Shown here: piece by piece, positions 51,573 through 60,807 of the stretch
How the letters are laid out: each line of letters begins with the position of its first letter
Numbering within the stretch: the first letter of the stretch is position 1
Assembly (NCBI RefSeq): GCF_030504985.1
Contig: NZ_JASERU010000008.1
Location: 97,212-161,211 of the forward strand
Length of the DNA stretch: 64,000 nt
Direction of reading: 5' to 3'
Source of the DNA: Fulvimonas sp. R45
Lineage (GTDB): Bacteria; Pseudomonadota; Gammaproteobacteria; Xanthomonadales; Rhodanobacteraceae
The notes under the pieces: model-generated
The model's input: only the letters and a program-made list of their open reading frames with translations
The model's database searches: none
Told to the model about the DNA's origin: nothing
Position numbers and translations under genes: made by a program

Positions 51573-52100
51573 ATCGCTACCACCGACAACAAGGGCAACC
51601 GTCGCAACCATGAAATCCGCGTGCCCCGCGTGCGCGTGATCGGCCCGGATTCCGAGCAACTCGGCATTCTCTCGCGCGACGAGGCGCTGCGCGCCGCCGA
51701 AGAGGCCGGCCTCGACCTGGTCGAGATCCAGCCGAACGGCGACCCGCCGGTGTGCCGGATCATGGACTACGGCAAGTTCAAGTTCGAAGCCCAGAAGAAG
51801 GCCCAGGCCGCCAAGAAGAAGCAGAAGCAGGTCGAGATCAAGGAAGTGAAGTTCCGTCCGGTCACGGACGTGGGCGACTACCAGATCAAGCTGCGCAACA
51901 TGCTCCGCTTCCTGGAGGAAGGCGACAAGGTCAAGGTCACCATCCGCTTCCGCGGCCGCGAGATGTCGCACCAGGACCTCGGCCAGAGCCTGGCCAAGCG
52001 CATCCAGGAGGACGTGGGCGAGAATGGCCAGATCGAGTCCTTCCCCCGGCTGGAAGGGCGCCAGATGGTCATGATGATCGGCCCCAAGAAAAAGCAGTGA
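51573..52100 (+). CDS. infC: Translation initiation factor IF-3, starting at ATC
   Basis: 175 residues. No ATG, GTG or TTG occurs at the right place; the frame follows a perfect GGAGG (51560-51564), 8 bases, then ATC GCT ACC ACC, giving [21 protein letters not shown]. infC is known for a rare ATT/ATC start used by IF-3 to limit its own translation. N-domain with [10 protein letters not shown], linker [17 protein letters not shown]-domain [22 protein letters not shown]. It follows thrS by 165 bp. Confidence 0.95.
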   Translation: MATTDNKGNRRNHEIRVPRVRVIGPDSEQLGILSRDEALRAAEEAGLDLVEIQPNGDPPVCRIMDYGKFKFEAQKKAQAAKKKQKQVEIKEVKFRPVTDVGDYQIKLRNMLRFLEEGDKVKVTIRFRGREMSHQDLGQSLAKRIQEDVGENGQIESFPRLEGRQMVMMIGPKKKQ

Positions 52101-52144
52101 AGCGAGCGGCGGCCAGCGGGTCGCCGTTTTGCATATGCGTGGTG

Positions 52145-52285
52145 GAGTTCCCCTCTCCCCGTGGGGAGAGGGCAGGGTGAGGAGACAATCTTGCCCAGGA
52201 ACCGGATCGGAGCGCGCTCCGGACCTGCCTTCCCGCGAGCACCCGCCCCTCACCCCGGCCCTCTCCCCGGAGGGGAGAGGGGGCA
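52145..52285. repeat. Cluster of CTCTCCCC palindromes between infC and rpmI
   Basis: CCCTCTCCCCGTGGGGAGAGGG (about 52151-52172) and CCCTCTCCCCGGAGGGGAGAGGG (about 52259-52281) form two strong hairpins 90 bp apart, in reversed order relative to the flanking GGGTGAGG and CCTCACCCC blocks. They fill the leader upstream of the rpmI promoter and belong to a common intergenic repeat family. Confidence 0.7.
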
Positions 52286-52319
52286 AAGCCGCGGGCTGGC
52301 GCCAGCCCGGCTTCCCTCG

Positions 52320-52325
52320 TATAAT
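52320..52325 (+). promoter_or_regulatory. -10 element (TATAAT) upstream of rpmI
   Basis: Exact TATAAT with a weak -35 (CTGGCG at 52296-52301, 18-bp spacing). It would give a leader of about 100 nt before rpmI, suitable for the L20-type leader regulation known for this operon, although the binding structure was not verified. Confidence 0.55.
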
Positions 52326-52434
52326 CGCCCGTTCGACCCGCCAGGAAGGGTCGTGCACCGATCATGGCAGGACGGAAAGCGTGGCCTCCCGGGCCGCCGC
52401 CAGATCAGTCAGAAACCGAGATACGGAGCAATCC

Positions 52435-52632
52435 ATGCCCAAGATCAAGACCAACCGGGCGGCGGCGAAGCGTTTTCGCAAGACCGCTTCCGGCAAGTTC
52501 AAGGCCGGTCACGCCTTCAAGTCGCACATTCTGACCAAGAAGTCGACCAAGCGTAAGCGCAACCTGCGCGCCACCAACCACGTCAAGGCGTGCGACACCA
52601 AGGGTGTGGCCCGCATGTTGCCGTACGTCTAA
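52435..52632 (+). CDS. rpmI: 50S ribosomal protein L35
   Basis: 65 residues, [21 protein letters not shown] start, [16 protein letters not shown] in the middle, typical length. First gene of the rpmI-rplT pair; 15 bp before rplT. Confidence 0.98.
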   Translation: MPKIKTNRAAAKRFRKTASGKFKAGHAFKSHILTKKSTKRKRNLRATNHVKACDTKGVARMLPYV

Positions 52633-52647
52633 GGGGAGGAGAACACC

Positions 52648-53007
52648 ATGGCTCGTGTCAAGCGTGGCGTCACCGCCCGTCGTCGTCACAAGAAGATCAT
52701 CGGCCGCGCGAAGGGCTACTACAACGCCCGCCGCAAGGTCTTCCGCGTAGCGAACCAGGCCGTCATCAAGGCCGGCCAGTACGCCTACATCGGCCGCAAG
52801 CAGAAGAAGCGCCAGTTCCGCGCCCTGTGGATCGTGCGCATCAATGCCGCCGCCCGCCAGTTCGGCCTGTCCTACAGCCGCCTGATCAACGGCCTGGCCA
52901 AGGCCGGCATCACGGTCGACCGCAAGGTGCTGGCGGACATCGCCGTGCACGACATCAAGGCGTTTGGCGCCATCGCGGAAAAGGCGAAGGCCAGCCTGGC
53001 CGCTTGA
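52648..53007 (+). CDS. rplT: 50S ribosomal protein L20
   Basis: 119 residues, [57 protein letters not shown], complete. Needed for early 50S assembly and known elsewhere to repress its own operon. Preceded by a GGGGAGGAG ribosome site; followed by a strong terminator. Confidence 0.98.
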   Translation: MARVKRGVTARRRHKKIIGRAKGYYNARRKVFRVANQAVIKAGQYAYIGRKQKKRQFRALWIVRINAAARQFGLSYSRLINGLAKAGITVDRKVLADIAVHDIKAFGAIAEKAKASLAA

Positions 53008-53040
53008 TCGTCGCTCACTGACGATATGATGTGAATCAAG

Positions 53041-53073
53041 CGGGGAGAAGGCCAACGCCTTCTCCCCGTTTTC
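53041..53073 (+). terminator. Strong intrinsic terminator after rplT
   Basis: Perfect 12-bp stem CGGGGAGAAGGC (53041-53052) and GCCTTCTCCCCG (53057-53068) with CAAC loop, then TTTTC. It ends the infC/rpmI/rplT transcript 34 bp after rplT, so pheST probably needs its own promoter or readthrough. Confidence 0.9.
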
Positions 53074-53097
53074 ATTTCAATGATGCGCTTCCTGCGT

Positions 53098-54261
<1,164 letters not shown>

Positions 54262-54280
54262 ACCGGGCAGGGAACACACG

Positions 54281-56659
54281 ATGAAATTCTCCGAGAACTG
54301 GTTGCGCGAACTGGTCGACATCAAGGCCGACCGCGCCGCCCTGGCCCACGCGCTGACCATGGCCGGGCTGGAAGTGGAAGAACTGGTGCCGCTGGGCGAG
54401 GGCCTGGACGGCGTGGTGGTGGCCGAGATCGTCGGCGCCGAAAAGCATCCCCAGGCCGACCGCCTGCAGGTGTGCAAGGTCGACGCGGGGCGGGGCGAGC
54501 CGCTGCAGATCGTCTGCGGCGCGCCGAATGCGCGCGTGGGCATCAAGGTGCCGCTGGCGACCGTGGGCGCGAACCTGCCGGGTGGCATCCACATCAAGGC
54601 CGCCAGGCTGCGTGGCGTGGAATCGTTCGGCATGCTGTGCTCGGCGAAGGAGTTGGGCATCGACGCCGACGCGTCCGGCCTGCTGGAGCTGCCGGCCGAC
54701 GCGCCGGTCGGCCAGCCGCTGGCCACGTATCTCGGCCTGCCCGACGCCAGCATCGAGCTGAAGCTCACCCCGAACCGCCCGGACTGCCTGGGCCTCTACG
54801 GCCTCGCGCACGACGTGGCCGCGCTGTTCGGCAGCCGCGTGAAGACCGGCGAACAGCCGGCCGCGCCGGTGACCGGTACGGCTCGCCGCGGCATCCGGCT
54901 CGAAGCCGGCAAGGACGCGCCGCGCTACCTGGGTCGCATCGTCGAGGGCATCGACCCCGCCGCACGCACGCCGCTGTGGCTGGCCGAGCGGTTGCGCCGC
55001 TCCGGCCTGCGCCCGATCAGCGCGGTGGTTGACGTCACCAACTACGTGATGCTCGAGCTGGGCCAGCCCATGCATGCCTTCGACAACGACCGGCTCGAAG
55101 GCGACGTGGTGGTGCGCCATGCGCGCGCCGGCGAGGCGCTGAAGCTGCTGGATGGCAGCGAGGCGACACTGGACGAAGGCTTCGTGCTGATCGCCGACGA
55201 CAGCAAGCCGCTGGCGGTAGCCGGCGTGATGGGCGGCCATGACTCGCGTGTCACCGACGCCACGCGCAACATCTTCCTGGAGGCCGCGCATTTCGCGCCG
55301 GCCGCGATCATGGGCCGTGCACGCAAGCTGGGCCTGCACACCGACGCCTCCCACCGCTTCGAGCGCGGCGTCGATCCCGCGCTGCCGCGCCGCGCGCTGG
55401 AGCGCGCCACCGAACTGCTGCTGGCGATCGCCGGCGGCAAGGCCGGCCCGGTGCTGGTGGCGGAGAACCCGGCCGACCTGCCGCAGCCGGCGCCGGTGAC
55501 GCTGCGCCGCGCGCGGCTGCGGCGTGTGCTGGGCGTGAAGGTAGCCGATGCCGAGGTGGCGCGCATCTTCACCGCGCTGGGCATGCAGGTGGCCCCGCAG
55601 ACCGGCGGCTGGCAGGTCACGGCGCCCAGCAGCCGCTTCGACATCGAGCGCGAAGAGGACCTGATCGAGGAGGTCGCGCGCATCTTCGGCTACGACAACA
55701 TCCCCACCGCCACGCCGGCCGGCGCGCTGGCGCTGGCGGCCGAGCCGGAGGCGCGCATCGGCGCGCTGGCCCTGCGCGAGCAGCTCGCCGCGCGTGGCTT
55801 CCACGAGGCGGTGAACCTGTCCTTCGTGTCCGTCGAGCTGCTGGCGCAGTGGGGGCTCGGCGGCCACGGCGTGCCGCTGGCCAACCCGCTGTCGGCCGAC
55901 CTGGCGGTGATGCGTCCCTCGCTGCTGCCCGGTCTGGTCGAGGCGCTGCGCCACAATCGCGCGCGCCAGCAGGAACGCGTGCGCCTGTTCGAGGTCGCCC
56001 GCGTGTTCGAGGCGGGCGACCCGCCCGTCGAGACGCCCAGCCTGGCCATCGTCGCCTGCGGCGCCGCACGCGCCGAGCAATGGGGCGAACCGGCGCGCGC
56101 GCTGGATTTCTTCGACCTCAAGGGCGAGCTGGATGCCTTGATCGCCTGGGGCGGCGAACCGCAGCGCTGGTCGCTGCACGCCGACGGCCTGCCGGGCTGG
56201 CTGCATCCCGGGCGCGGCGCGCGGGTGGCGCGCGACGGCGTCACCGCGGGCTGGTTCGGTGCGCTGCACCCGCAACTGGCCAAGGCGCTGGACCTGGGAC
56301 CGGACGCGCATGTGCTGGAACTGGCGCTGGAGCCGCTGCTGGCGCGCCGGTTGCCGCAGGCGCAGGCGGTGCCGCGCTACCCCTCGGTGCGCCGCGACAT
56401 CGCGGTGGAGGTGCCCGAACAGGTGGCCTGGTCACAGATCGGGCAGGTGGTCCGGAGCACGCTTGGCGGGGTGCTGAAGGAACTGCGCCTGTTCGACCGC
56501 TACAGCGGCAAGGGCATCGAATCCGGGCGCAAGAGTCTCGCTATGGGCTTGATTTTGCAGGACGCTTCACGCACGCTTACCGACGAAGACGCGGATCGCT
56601 GCGTACGCGAAGCGGTCGCGGCGTTGGAGACGACATGCATGGCGCGATTGCGAGGATAA
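54281..56659 (+). CDS. pheT: Phenylalanyl-tRNA synthetase beta subunit
   Basis: 792 residues. [15 protein letters not shown] start, EMAP-like tRNA-binding domain (about 40-150, [15 protein letters not shown]), B3/B4 editing domain, B5 ([18 protein letters not shown]), catalytic-like core ([26 protein letters not shown]) and a C-terminal anticodon/FDX-ACB domain ([36 protein letters not shown]). The TAA is 1 bp before ihfA. Confidence 0.98.
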   Translation: MKFSENWLRELVDIKADRAALAHALTMAGLEVEELVPLGEGLDGVVVAEIVGAEKHPQADRLQVCKVDAGRGEPLQIVCGAPNARVGIKVPLATVGANLPGGIHIKAARLRGVESFGMLCSAKELGIDADASGLLELPADAPVGQPLATYLGLPDASIELKLTPNRPDCLGLYGLAHDVAALFGSRVKTGEQPAAPVTGTARRGIRLEAGKDAPRYLGRIVEGIDPAARTPLWLAERLRRSGLRPISAVVDVTNYVMLELGQPMHAFDNDRLEGDVVVRHARAGEALKLLDGSEATLDEGFVLIADDSKPLAVAGVMGGHDSRVTDATRNIFLEAAHFAPAAIMGRARKLGLHTDASHRFERGVDPALPRRALERATELLLAIAGGKAGPVLVAENPADLPQPAPVTLRRARLRRVLGVKVADAEVARIFTALGMQVAPQTGGWQVTAPSSRFDIEREEDLIEEVARIFGYDNIPTATPAGALALAAEPEARIGALALREQLAARGFHEAVNLSFVSVELLAQWGLGGHGVPLANPLSADLAVMRPSLLPGLVEALRHNRARQQERVRLFEVARVFEAGDPPVETPSLAIVACGAARAEQWGEPARALDFFDLKGELDALIAWGGEPQRWSLHADGLPGWLHPGRGARVARDGVTAGWFGALHPQLAKALDLGPDAHVLELALEPLLARRLPQAQAVPRYPSVRRDIAVEVPEQVAWSQIGQVVRSTLGGVLKELRLFDRYSGKGIESGRKSLAMGLILQDASRTLTDEDADRCVREAVAALETTCMARLRG

Positions 56660-56660
56660 G

Positions 56661-56960
56661 ATGGCGCTGACCAAGGCGGAGATGGCCGAGCGCCTGTTTC
56701 TCGAGGTGGGCCTGAACAAGCGGGAAGCCAAGGAATTCGTGGACGCCTACTTCGAGGTCGTGCGCGAGGCCCTCGAGCGCGGCGAGCAGGTGAAGCTGTC
56801 CGGCTTCGGCAACTTCGACCTGCGCCAGAAGAACCAGCGCCCGGGGCGCAACCCCAAGACGGGCGAGGAGATCCCCATCTCCGCCCGCCGCGTGGTAACG
56901 TTCCGGCCCGGGCAGAAACTCAAGGTGCGAGTCGAAAGCTATGCTGGATCAAGGGAATAA
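56661..56960 (+). CDS. ihfA: Integration host factor alpha subunit
   Basis: 99 residues, [31 protein letters not shown], then [26 protein letters not shown] and [13 protein letters not shown]. The DNA-kinking Pro arm (RNPKTG) is intact. Nucleoid bending protein; pheT-ihfA adjacency is conserved in gammaproteobacteria. Its last 20 bp overlap the next gene. Confidence 0.98.
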   Translation: MALTKAEMAERLFLEVGLNKREAKEFVDAYFEVVREALERGEQVKLSGFGNFDLRQKNQRPGRNPKTGEEIPISARRVVTFRPGQKLKVRVESYAGSRE

Positions 56961-57297
56961 CACCGAGCTGCCCGCCATCCCGGCCAAGCGCTACTTCACC
57001 ATCGGCGAAGTCAGCGAACTGTGCGGGGTGAAGCCGCACGTGCTGCGCTACTGGGAGCAGGAATTCCCCGCGCTGAACCCGGTGAAGCGCCGCGGCAACC
57101 GCCGCTACTACCAACGCCACGACGTGCTGATGATCCGCCAGATCCGCTCGCTGCTGTACGACGAGGGCTTCACCATCACCGGTGCCCGCGCGCGACTGGA
57201 AGGTCCGCAGGCGCGGATGGAAGCCAGCATGTCGCACCAGATCGTGCGCCAGGTGCGCATGGAGCTGGAAGAAGTGCTGAGCCTGCTGCGGCGTTGA
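56941..57297 (+). CDS. MerR-family transcriptional regulator
   Basis: 118 residues. Mer[30 protein letters not shown] and wing [38 protein letters not shown], then a short dimerisation helix; no effector domain or cysteines, so no metal sensing. The same gene follows ihfA in many gammaproteobacteria and its target is unknown. It overlaps ihfA by 20 bp, so translational coupling is likely. Confidence 0.9.
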   Translation: MLDQGNNTELPAIPAKRYFTIGEVSELCGVKPHVLRYWEQEFPALNPVKRRGNRRYYQRHDVLMIRQIRSLLYDEGFTITGARARLEGPQARMEASMSHQIVRQVRMELEEVLSLLRR

Positions 57298-57314
57298 ATC
57301 CGCCGCGTATCTGC

Positions 57315-57364
57315 TATACTCGTTCGTCTGTAGAAAGTGCGGCCCATGGATGGCCGCATTTTGA
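57315..57364 (+). promoter_or_regulatory. TATACT hexamer and a hairpin before tRNA-Pro
   Basis: TATACT at 57315-57320 with TTGAAT 15 bp upstream (57294-57299) is a possible tRNA promoter. It is followed by TGCGGCC-CATGGAT-GGCCGCA and TTTTG (about 57337-57364), which looks like an intrinsic terminator. Either the hairpin ends the MerR transcript and tRNA-Pro uses another start, or the hairpin lies in the tRNA leader. Confidence 0.45.
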
Positions 57365-57402
57365 TCTTCGCGGCCAGGATGGCTGCATGAGTGAAGCCAA
57401 GT

Positions 57403-57479
57403 CGGGGCGTAGCGCAGCCTGGTAGCGCATTTGCCTGGGGGGCAAAGGGTCGTCGGTTCGAATCCGGCCGCCCCGACCA
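57403..57479 (+). tRNA. tRNA-Pro (anticodon GGG)
   Basis: 77-nt tRNA with encoded CCA. Acceptor CGGGGCG (57403-57409) pairs with CGCCCCG (57469-57475); anticodon stem TTTGC/GCAAA, loop CTGGGGG, anticodon GGG at 57437-57439; T-arm GTCGGTTCGAATCCGGC. It marks the edge of an AT-richer accessory stretch. Confidence 0.97.
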
Positions 57480-58077
57480 ATTCGATGATCGGCACTTTGC
57501 CTGGCGAGTGCCCAAATTATTGATCCTGAATACACAGCGGTTCTGGCGGCTACGCTATCCCTGAAATGCTACGTCTCTTTGTTACGTCGCACTGCTACGT
57601 CTGGGTCAGTCATCGACGGAGAGAGGTGCACGTGAAACGAAGCATTGTGCATCGAGGTGGCAAGCTGAGCTTCCGCACCGCTGCTGCCCCGAAAGAGCTT
57701 CGTAAGCTCAGGGAGCAAGCTGGAAAGTCGGCAGGGCAGACCTAGAGTGCCTACATCGAGCGCTTCAACGGGCGTGCCTCGCCGAGGTGTTGGATCGCAC
57801 GTCTTCACCAGCTTGCCTGAGGCAACGCATAGCCGAAGGCTGGCACCACCCGCTACATCCATCAACATCCCCATCGTGCATTCGGCAGATTCATTTATTG
57901 CTCACGCCATGCACGATGTTATCCGCCATCTTTATTTTCAGATGGCTCGGGAATGTAGAGTTTCAAGGGTCGCTACAAGATTCTTTGGTCGGCTATTCTT
58001 AAAAGAAGATGTGGATAAACGCTTGGTTCCAGCTGTTTGCCACAGGGGTGAGTCTCACCTAAGCCAAGGAGTAAAAT
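57480..58077. other. 598-bp accessory stretch downstream of tRNA-Pro
   Basis: No convincing intact gene. After a possible hairpin (GGCACT/AGTGCC, 57491-57512) it holds a small unsupported frame (57566-57745, 59 residues), an IS3-type remnant at 57746-57855 and AT-rich DNA leading to the small gene at 58078. G+C is clearly lower than in neighbouring genes from about 57,850 on. No copy of the tRNA 3' end was found that would mark an attachment site. Confidence 0.6.
57746..57855 (+). pseudogene. IS3-type transposase (orfB) remnant
   Basis: AGT GCC TAC ATC GAG CGC reads SAYIERFNGR, the conserved segment around the last catalytic Glu of IS3-family integrase domains (usually NAYIERFNGRxRDE). In a shifted frame EVLD (57784-57795) and RIAEGWHH (57826-57849) follow, at the positions of the next conserved parts. 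A TAG sits directly before the fragment. It is a short, frameshifted relic only. Confidence 0.6.
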
Positions 58078-58272
58078 ATGAGAATGAAATATATTGGTCT
58101 TTATATATGTTACTTTTCCTTGCTCTGCATCATGTTGGTATTGGCGTATGGAATAATATTGGGTCCATTATCCGTAATGAGCTATTCATGGCCCTTTGTT
58201 TTTCTGGCTTTGCTTGGTGCGTTTATTCAGATCGCGATGACAGTTATCGGTAGGTTGTCGAGGTTGAAATAA
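58078..58272 (+). CDS. Small two-helix membrane protein, unknown function
   Basis: 64 residues with an AAGGAG ribosome site 6 bases before the ATG (58078; a second in-frame ATG at 58084). Two hydrophobic helices (about 6-26 and 34-58, YICYFSLLCIMLVLAYGIIL and WPFVFLALLGAFIQIAMTVIG) and a basic tail ending RLSRLK. It is AT-rich relative to the chromosome and is followed at once by a strong terminator. No family recognised; small membrane peptides of this size can be toxins, immunity or regulatory proteins, but nothing here settles it. Confidence 0.65.
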   Translation: MRMKYIGLYICYFSLLCIMLVLAYGIILGPLSVMSYSWPFVFLALLGAFIQIAMTVIGRLSRLK

Positions 58273-58304
58273 AAAACCCGGAGCATGCATGCTCCGGGTT
58301 TTTT
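58271..58304. terminator. Bidirectional terminator, perfect 34-bp palindrome
   Basis: AAAAAACCCGGAGCATG and its exact complement CATGCTCCGGGTTTTTT. With A-tract and T-tract on the two sides it can stop transcription from both the small gene at 58078 (plus) and the secreted-protein gene ending at 58320 (minus). Confidence 0.9.
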
Positions 58305-58319
58305 ACTTTTGCTCGAGAT

Positions 58320-59300
58320 TCACCGAGAAAGAGTGCAGCGTGTTGTCCCGCCTGTGGTAACGCAAGCGAGGACGGCGGGTGCCTGCGGGCTCGGTGTGTT
58401 AACGCCCCATAGTTCTACTCGCTGATACCAAGATATTGCATCCAATGAGCCTTGGGGGGTTCCAGGAAAAACATAGTTTTTTGTGCTTCCATTACTCCCG
58501 CCGACCTGAGATGGATTGTCAGGAATGGTGTTTCCAGATGCATCCCTTGACGTGCCTGGAACATAGAACCACGAATGATCTGACGGACTCCAGTCATAAC
58601 GCTGGGTGCTTCCATCTGGAAATTGGACGGTAATTGATAGGCCAAGTTCTCTTAATGAGACTCTAACGGAATCTGAACTGCTGGCACCAAATAGCACATT
58701 AAGATTCCCGGCAGCCATGCCAGTTGCTTCTACCATCCTGGCGTAGATTCCTCCCGATGAAGACGAACTCTGCGTATTTAGGTATGAAACAACTTGGTTG
58801 CGGTAGTAGCCCTCATTGATTGCATCCCAAGCAGTTATCTCCCCATTTGCAGTCGCTAGCGCGACGGATAGTGTCGAAGGGGTTGCTCTTGGATGGCTGA
58901 GAGCGGTCACGCCGCTTGCTTTCGAAGTGCTTACTGGTAGCTCTATTGAAAAAGAGAGGGAGTGATTATTTCTATTGTAGAAAGACATTGCTAGTGCCCA
59001 GTAAGAGGCTACATCCGATGGCAAGGGCTGCTCTCTGGGTGTCCATGCATGCTCATTGGGAACGCTTGATTCTTTTACAAAATAACGAATTGTCTATCTC
59101 TGTAAATCATATACAAACCAAGAATCACGACTGGGGTAACTTTCTCTTAGCATGTTGATAATAACAGGATTGGCGCATTGGTCGCAGCGGATTGCGTATG
59201 TGCCGGATGGCATTGCTATCGCTTTACTGCCAAATCCGGTTGCGCAAATCATCGTTAAAGAAATGGCAAGAGCTTTTACATTCCAAGTAGAAATCGACAC
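58320..59300 (-). pseudogene. Exported protein interrupted by an in-frame TAG
   Basis: One reading frame of about 326 codons from a GTG at 59300 (AAGGAG ribosome site just upstream), broken only by TAG at 59094-59096 (codon 69). Before it: signal peptide (VKALAISLTMICATGFGSKA) and CDQCANPV; after it the same frame continues TIRYFVKESSVPNEHAW and on to the end, including SITVQFPDGSTQRYDWSPSD and VLACVTTGGTTRC. Cysteines, Ser/Thr richness and low G+C suggest a secreted protein acquired horizontally. No family recognised. A downstream TTG restart at 59024 would lack the signal peptide. Confidence 0.75.
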
Positions 59301-59466
59301 TTCCTTTTCTCCTTCCTTAGGGTGCGCAAATGCGCATGATTAGACTAATTGCGCCTGTGTATGTAGTCAACTGCTGCTATTGTGAACGTGTGCGCACCCA
59401 AGGGGTTGTCGGCTGGTGATAATTAGTATTTCAAGATAAGCCAAGCTTCTAGTGTTCCGGTTAAAT
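59301..59466. other. Intergenic region upstream of the broken secreted gene, downstream of serA
   Basis: 166 bp, AT-rich. It contains GTGCGCAAATGCGCATGATTAGACTAATTGCGC with overlapping small palindromes (GCGCAAATGCGC at about 59323-59334; TTAG/CTAA) that could hold the promoter or operator of the minus-strand gene. No gene seen. Confidence 0.45.
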
Positions 59467-60699
59467 TTAGTACAGCACGCGGCTGCGCAGCGTGCCCGGG
59501 ATTGCCGCGAGCTGGTCTTTCAGCGCATTCGCCTGTGCCTCGTCGGCGGCCACGTCGATCACCACGTAGCCCAGCTCGGCGTCGGTCTGGAGGAACTGCG
59601 CGTCGATGTTGATGTTGCCGGCGGAGAACAGCTCGTTGATGCGCGACAGCACGCCGGGCACGTTCCGGTGGATGTGCAGCAGGCGGCGGCTGCGCGGGTG
59701 CTCGGGCAGCGACACCTCGGGGAAGTTCACCGCCGACAGGGTGGAGCCGTTGTCGCTGTAGCGCACCAGCTTGCTGGCCACCTCGATGCCGATGTTGTCC
59801 TGCGCCTCCAGCGTGCTGCCGCCGATGTGCGGGGTGAGGATCACGTTGTCCAGGCCGACCAGCGGCGACACGAACGGGTCGTCGTTGCCCTTGGGTTCCA
59901 CCGGGAACACGTCGACCGCGGCGCCGGCGACGTGCCCGGAACGCAGCGCCCCGGCCAGCGCCTCGATGTCCACCACGCTGCCGCGCGAGGCGTTGATCAG
60001 CACCGCGCCGGGCCGCATCGCCGCGATCTCGCGCGCGCCGAACATCAGCTTGGTGGCCGGCGTTTCCGGCACGTGCAGGGTCACCACATCGGCGCGCGCC
60101 AGCAGGTCGTCCAGGCCGGCGGCGGCGCGGGCGTTGCCCAGCGCCAGCTTGGTCTCGACGTCGTGGAAGATCACCTGCATGCCCAGGCCTTCGGCCAGCA
60201 CGCCGACCTGGGTGCCGATGTGGCCGTAGCCGATCACGCCCAGCACCTTGCCGCGCGCCTCGTAGCTGCCGGCGGCCGACTTGCTCCAGCCGCCACGGTG
60301 GCATTGCGCGTTCCTCTGCGGAATGCCGCGCAGCAGCATGATGGCCTCGGCGATCACCAGCTCGGCCACGCTGCGCGTGTTGGAATAGGGCGCGTTGAAC
60401 ACCGGGATGCCCAGCCGCTCGGCCGCGCCCAGGTCCACCTGGTTGGTGCCGATGCAGAAGCAGCCCGCCGCGATCAGCCGCTTGGCGTGCGACAGCACCT
60501 CGGCGGTGAGCTGGGTGCGCGAGCGAAGCCCCACGATATGCGCTTCCGCGATGCGTTCCAGCAACTCTCCTTCCGGCAGCGACTTGGCGTGGTACTCGAT
60601 CTGGGTGTAGCCGGCGCGCTGGAAGGCCTCCACCGCGGTGCGGCTCACGCCCTCCAGCAGCAGCACGCGGATGTCTTGCTTCGGAAAGGAGGTCTTCAT
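59467..60699 (-). CDS. serA: D-3-phosphoglycerate dehydrogenase
   Basis: First step of serine synthesis; also reduces 2-oxoglutarate to D-2-hydroxyglutarate as a side reaction. 410 residues, the E. coli length. NAD-binding VIGYGHIGTQVGVLAEGLGM, catalytic NASRGSVVDIEAL (Arg), PHIGGSTLEAQ (His), and a C-terminal ACT domain (HIHRNVPGVLSRINELFSAGNINID) for serine feedback. Divergent from the D-2-hydroxyglutarate dehydrogenase gene, 108 bp apart. Confidence 0.97.
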   Translation of the reverse strand: MKTSFPKQDIRVLLLEGVSRTAVEAFQRAGYTQIEYHAKSLPEGELLERIAEAHIVGLRSRTQLTAEVLSHAKRLIAAGCFCIGTNQVDLGAAERLGIPVFNAPYSNTRSVAELVIAEAIMLLRGIPQRNAQCHRGGWSKSAAGSYEARGKVLGVIGYGHIGTQVGVLAEGLGMQVIFHDVETKLALGNARAAAGLDDLLARADVVTLHVPETPATKLMFGAREIAAMRPGAVLINASRGSVVDIEALAGALRSGHVAGAAVDVFPVEPKGNDDPFVSPLVGLDNVILTPHIGGSTLEAQDNIGIEVASKLVRYSDNGSTLSAVNFPEVSLPEHPRSRRLLHIHRNVPGVLSRINELFSAGNINIDAQFLQTDAELGYVVIDVAADEAQANALKDQLAAIPGTLRSRVLY

Positions 60700-60807
60700 G
60701 GCGGTCCCCGGCGAGTGGAGTCCCCACTATGCCAGAATTGCGGCGTTGCAGCACTGGACGTTTGGACGTCCGACTGGCAGTCTCGTCCTATCGATATGGG
60801 AGTCCCC

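Noticed and set aside
57566..57745. 59-residue open frame downstream of tRNA-Pro
   Set aside because: No family, no convincing start context and it ends at the IS3 relic; likely non-coding residue of an accessory insertion.
57747..58253. 168-residue frame overlapping the small membrane protein
   Set aside because: Uses another frame across the ribosome site and coding region of the better supported gene at 58078, and its N-terminal part is in the IS relic.
57403..59466. Intact genomic island with att sites at tRNA-Pro
   Set aside because: No integrase gene and no repeat of the tRNA 3' end found before serA.
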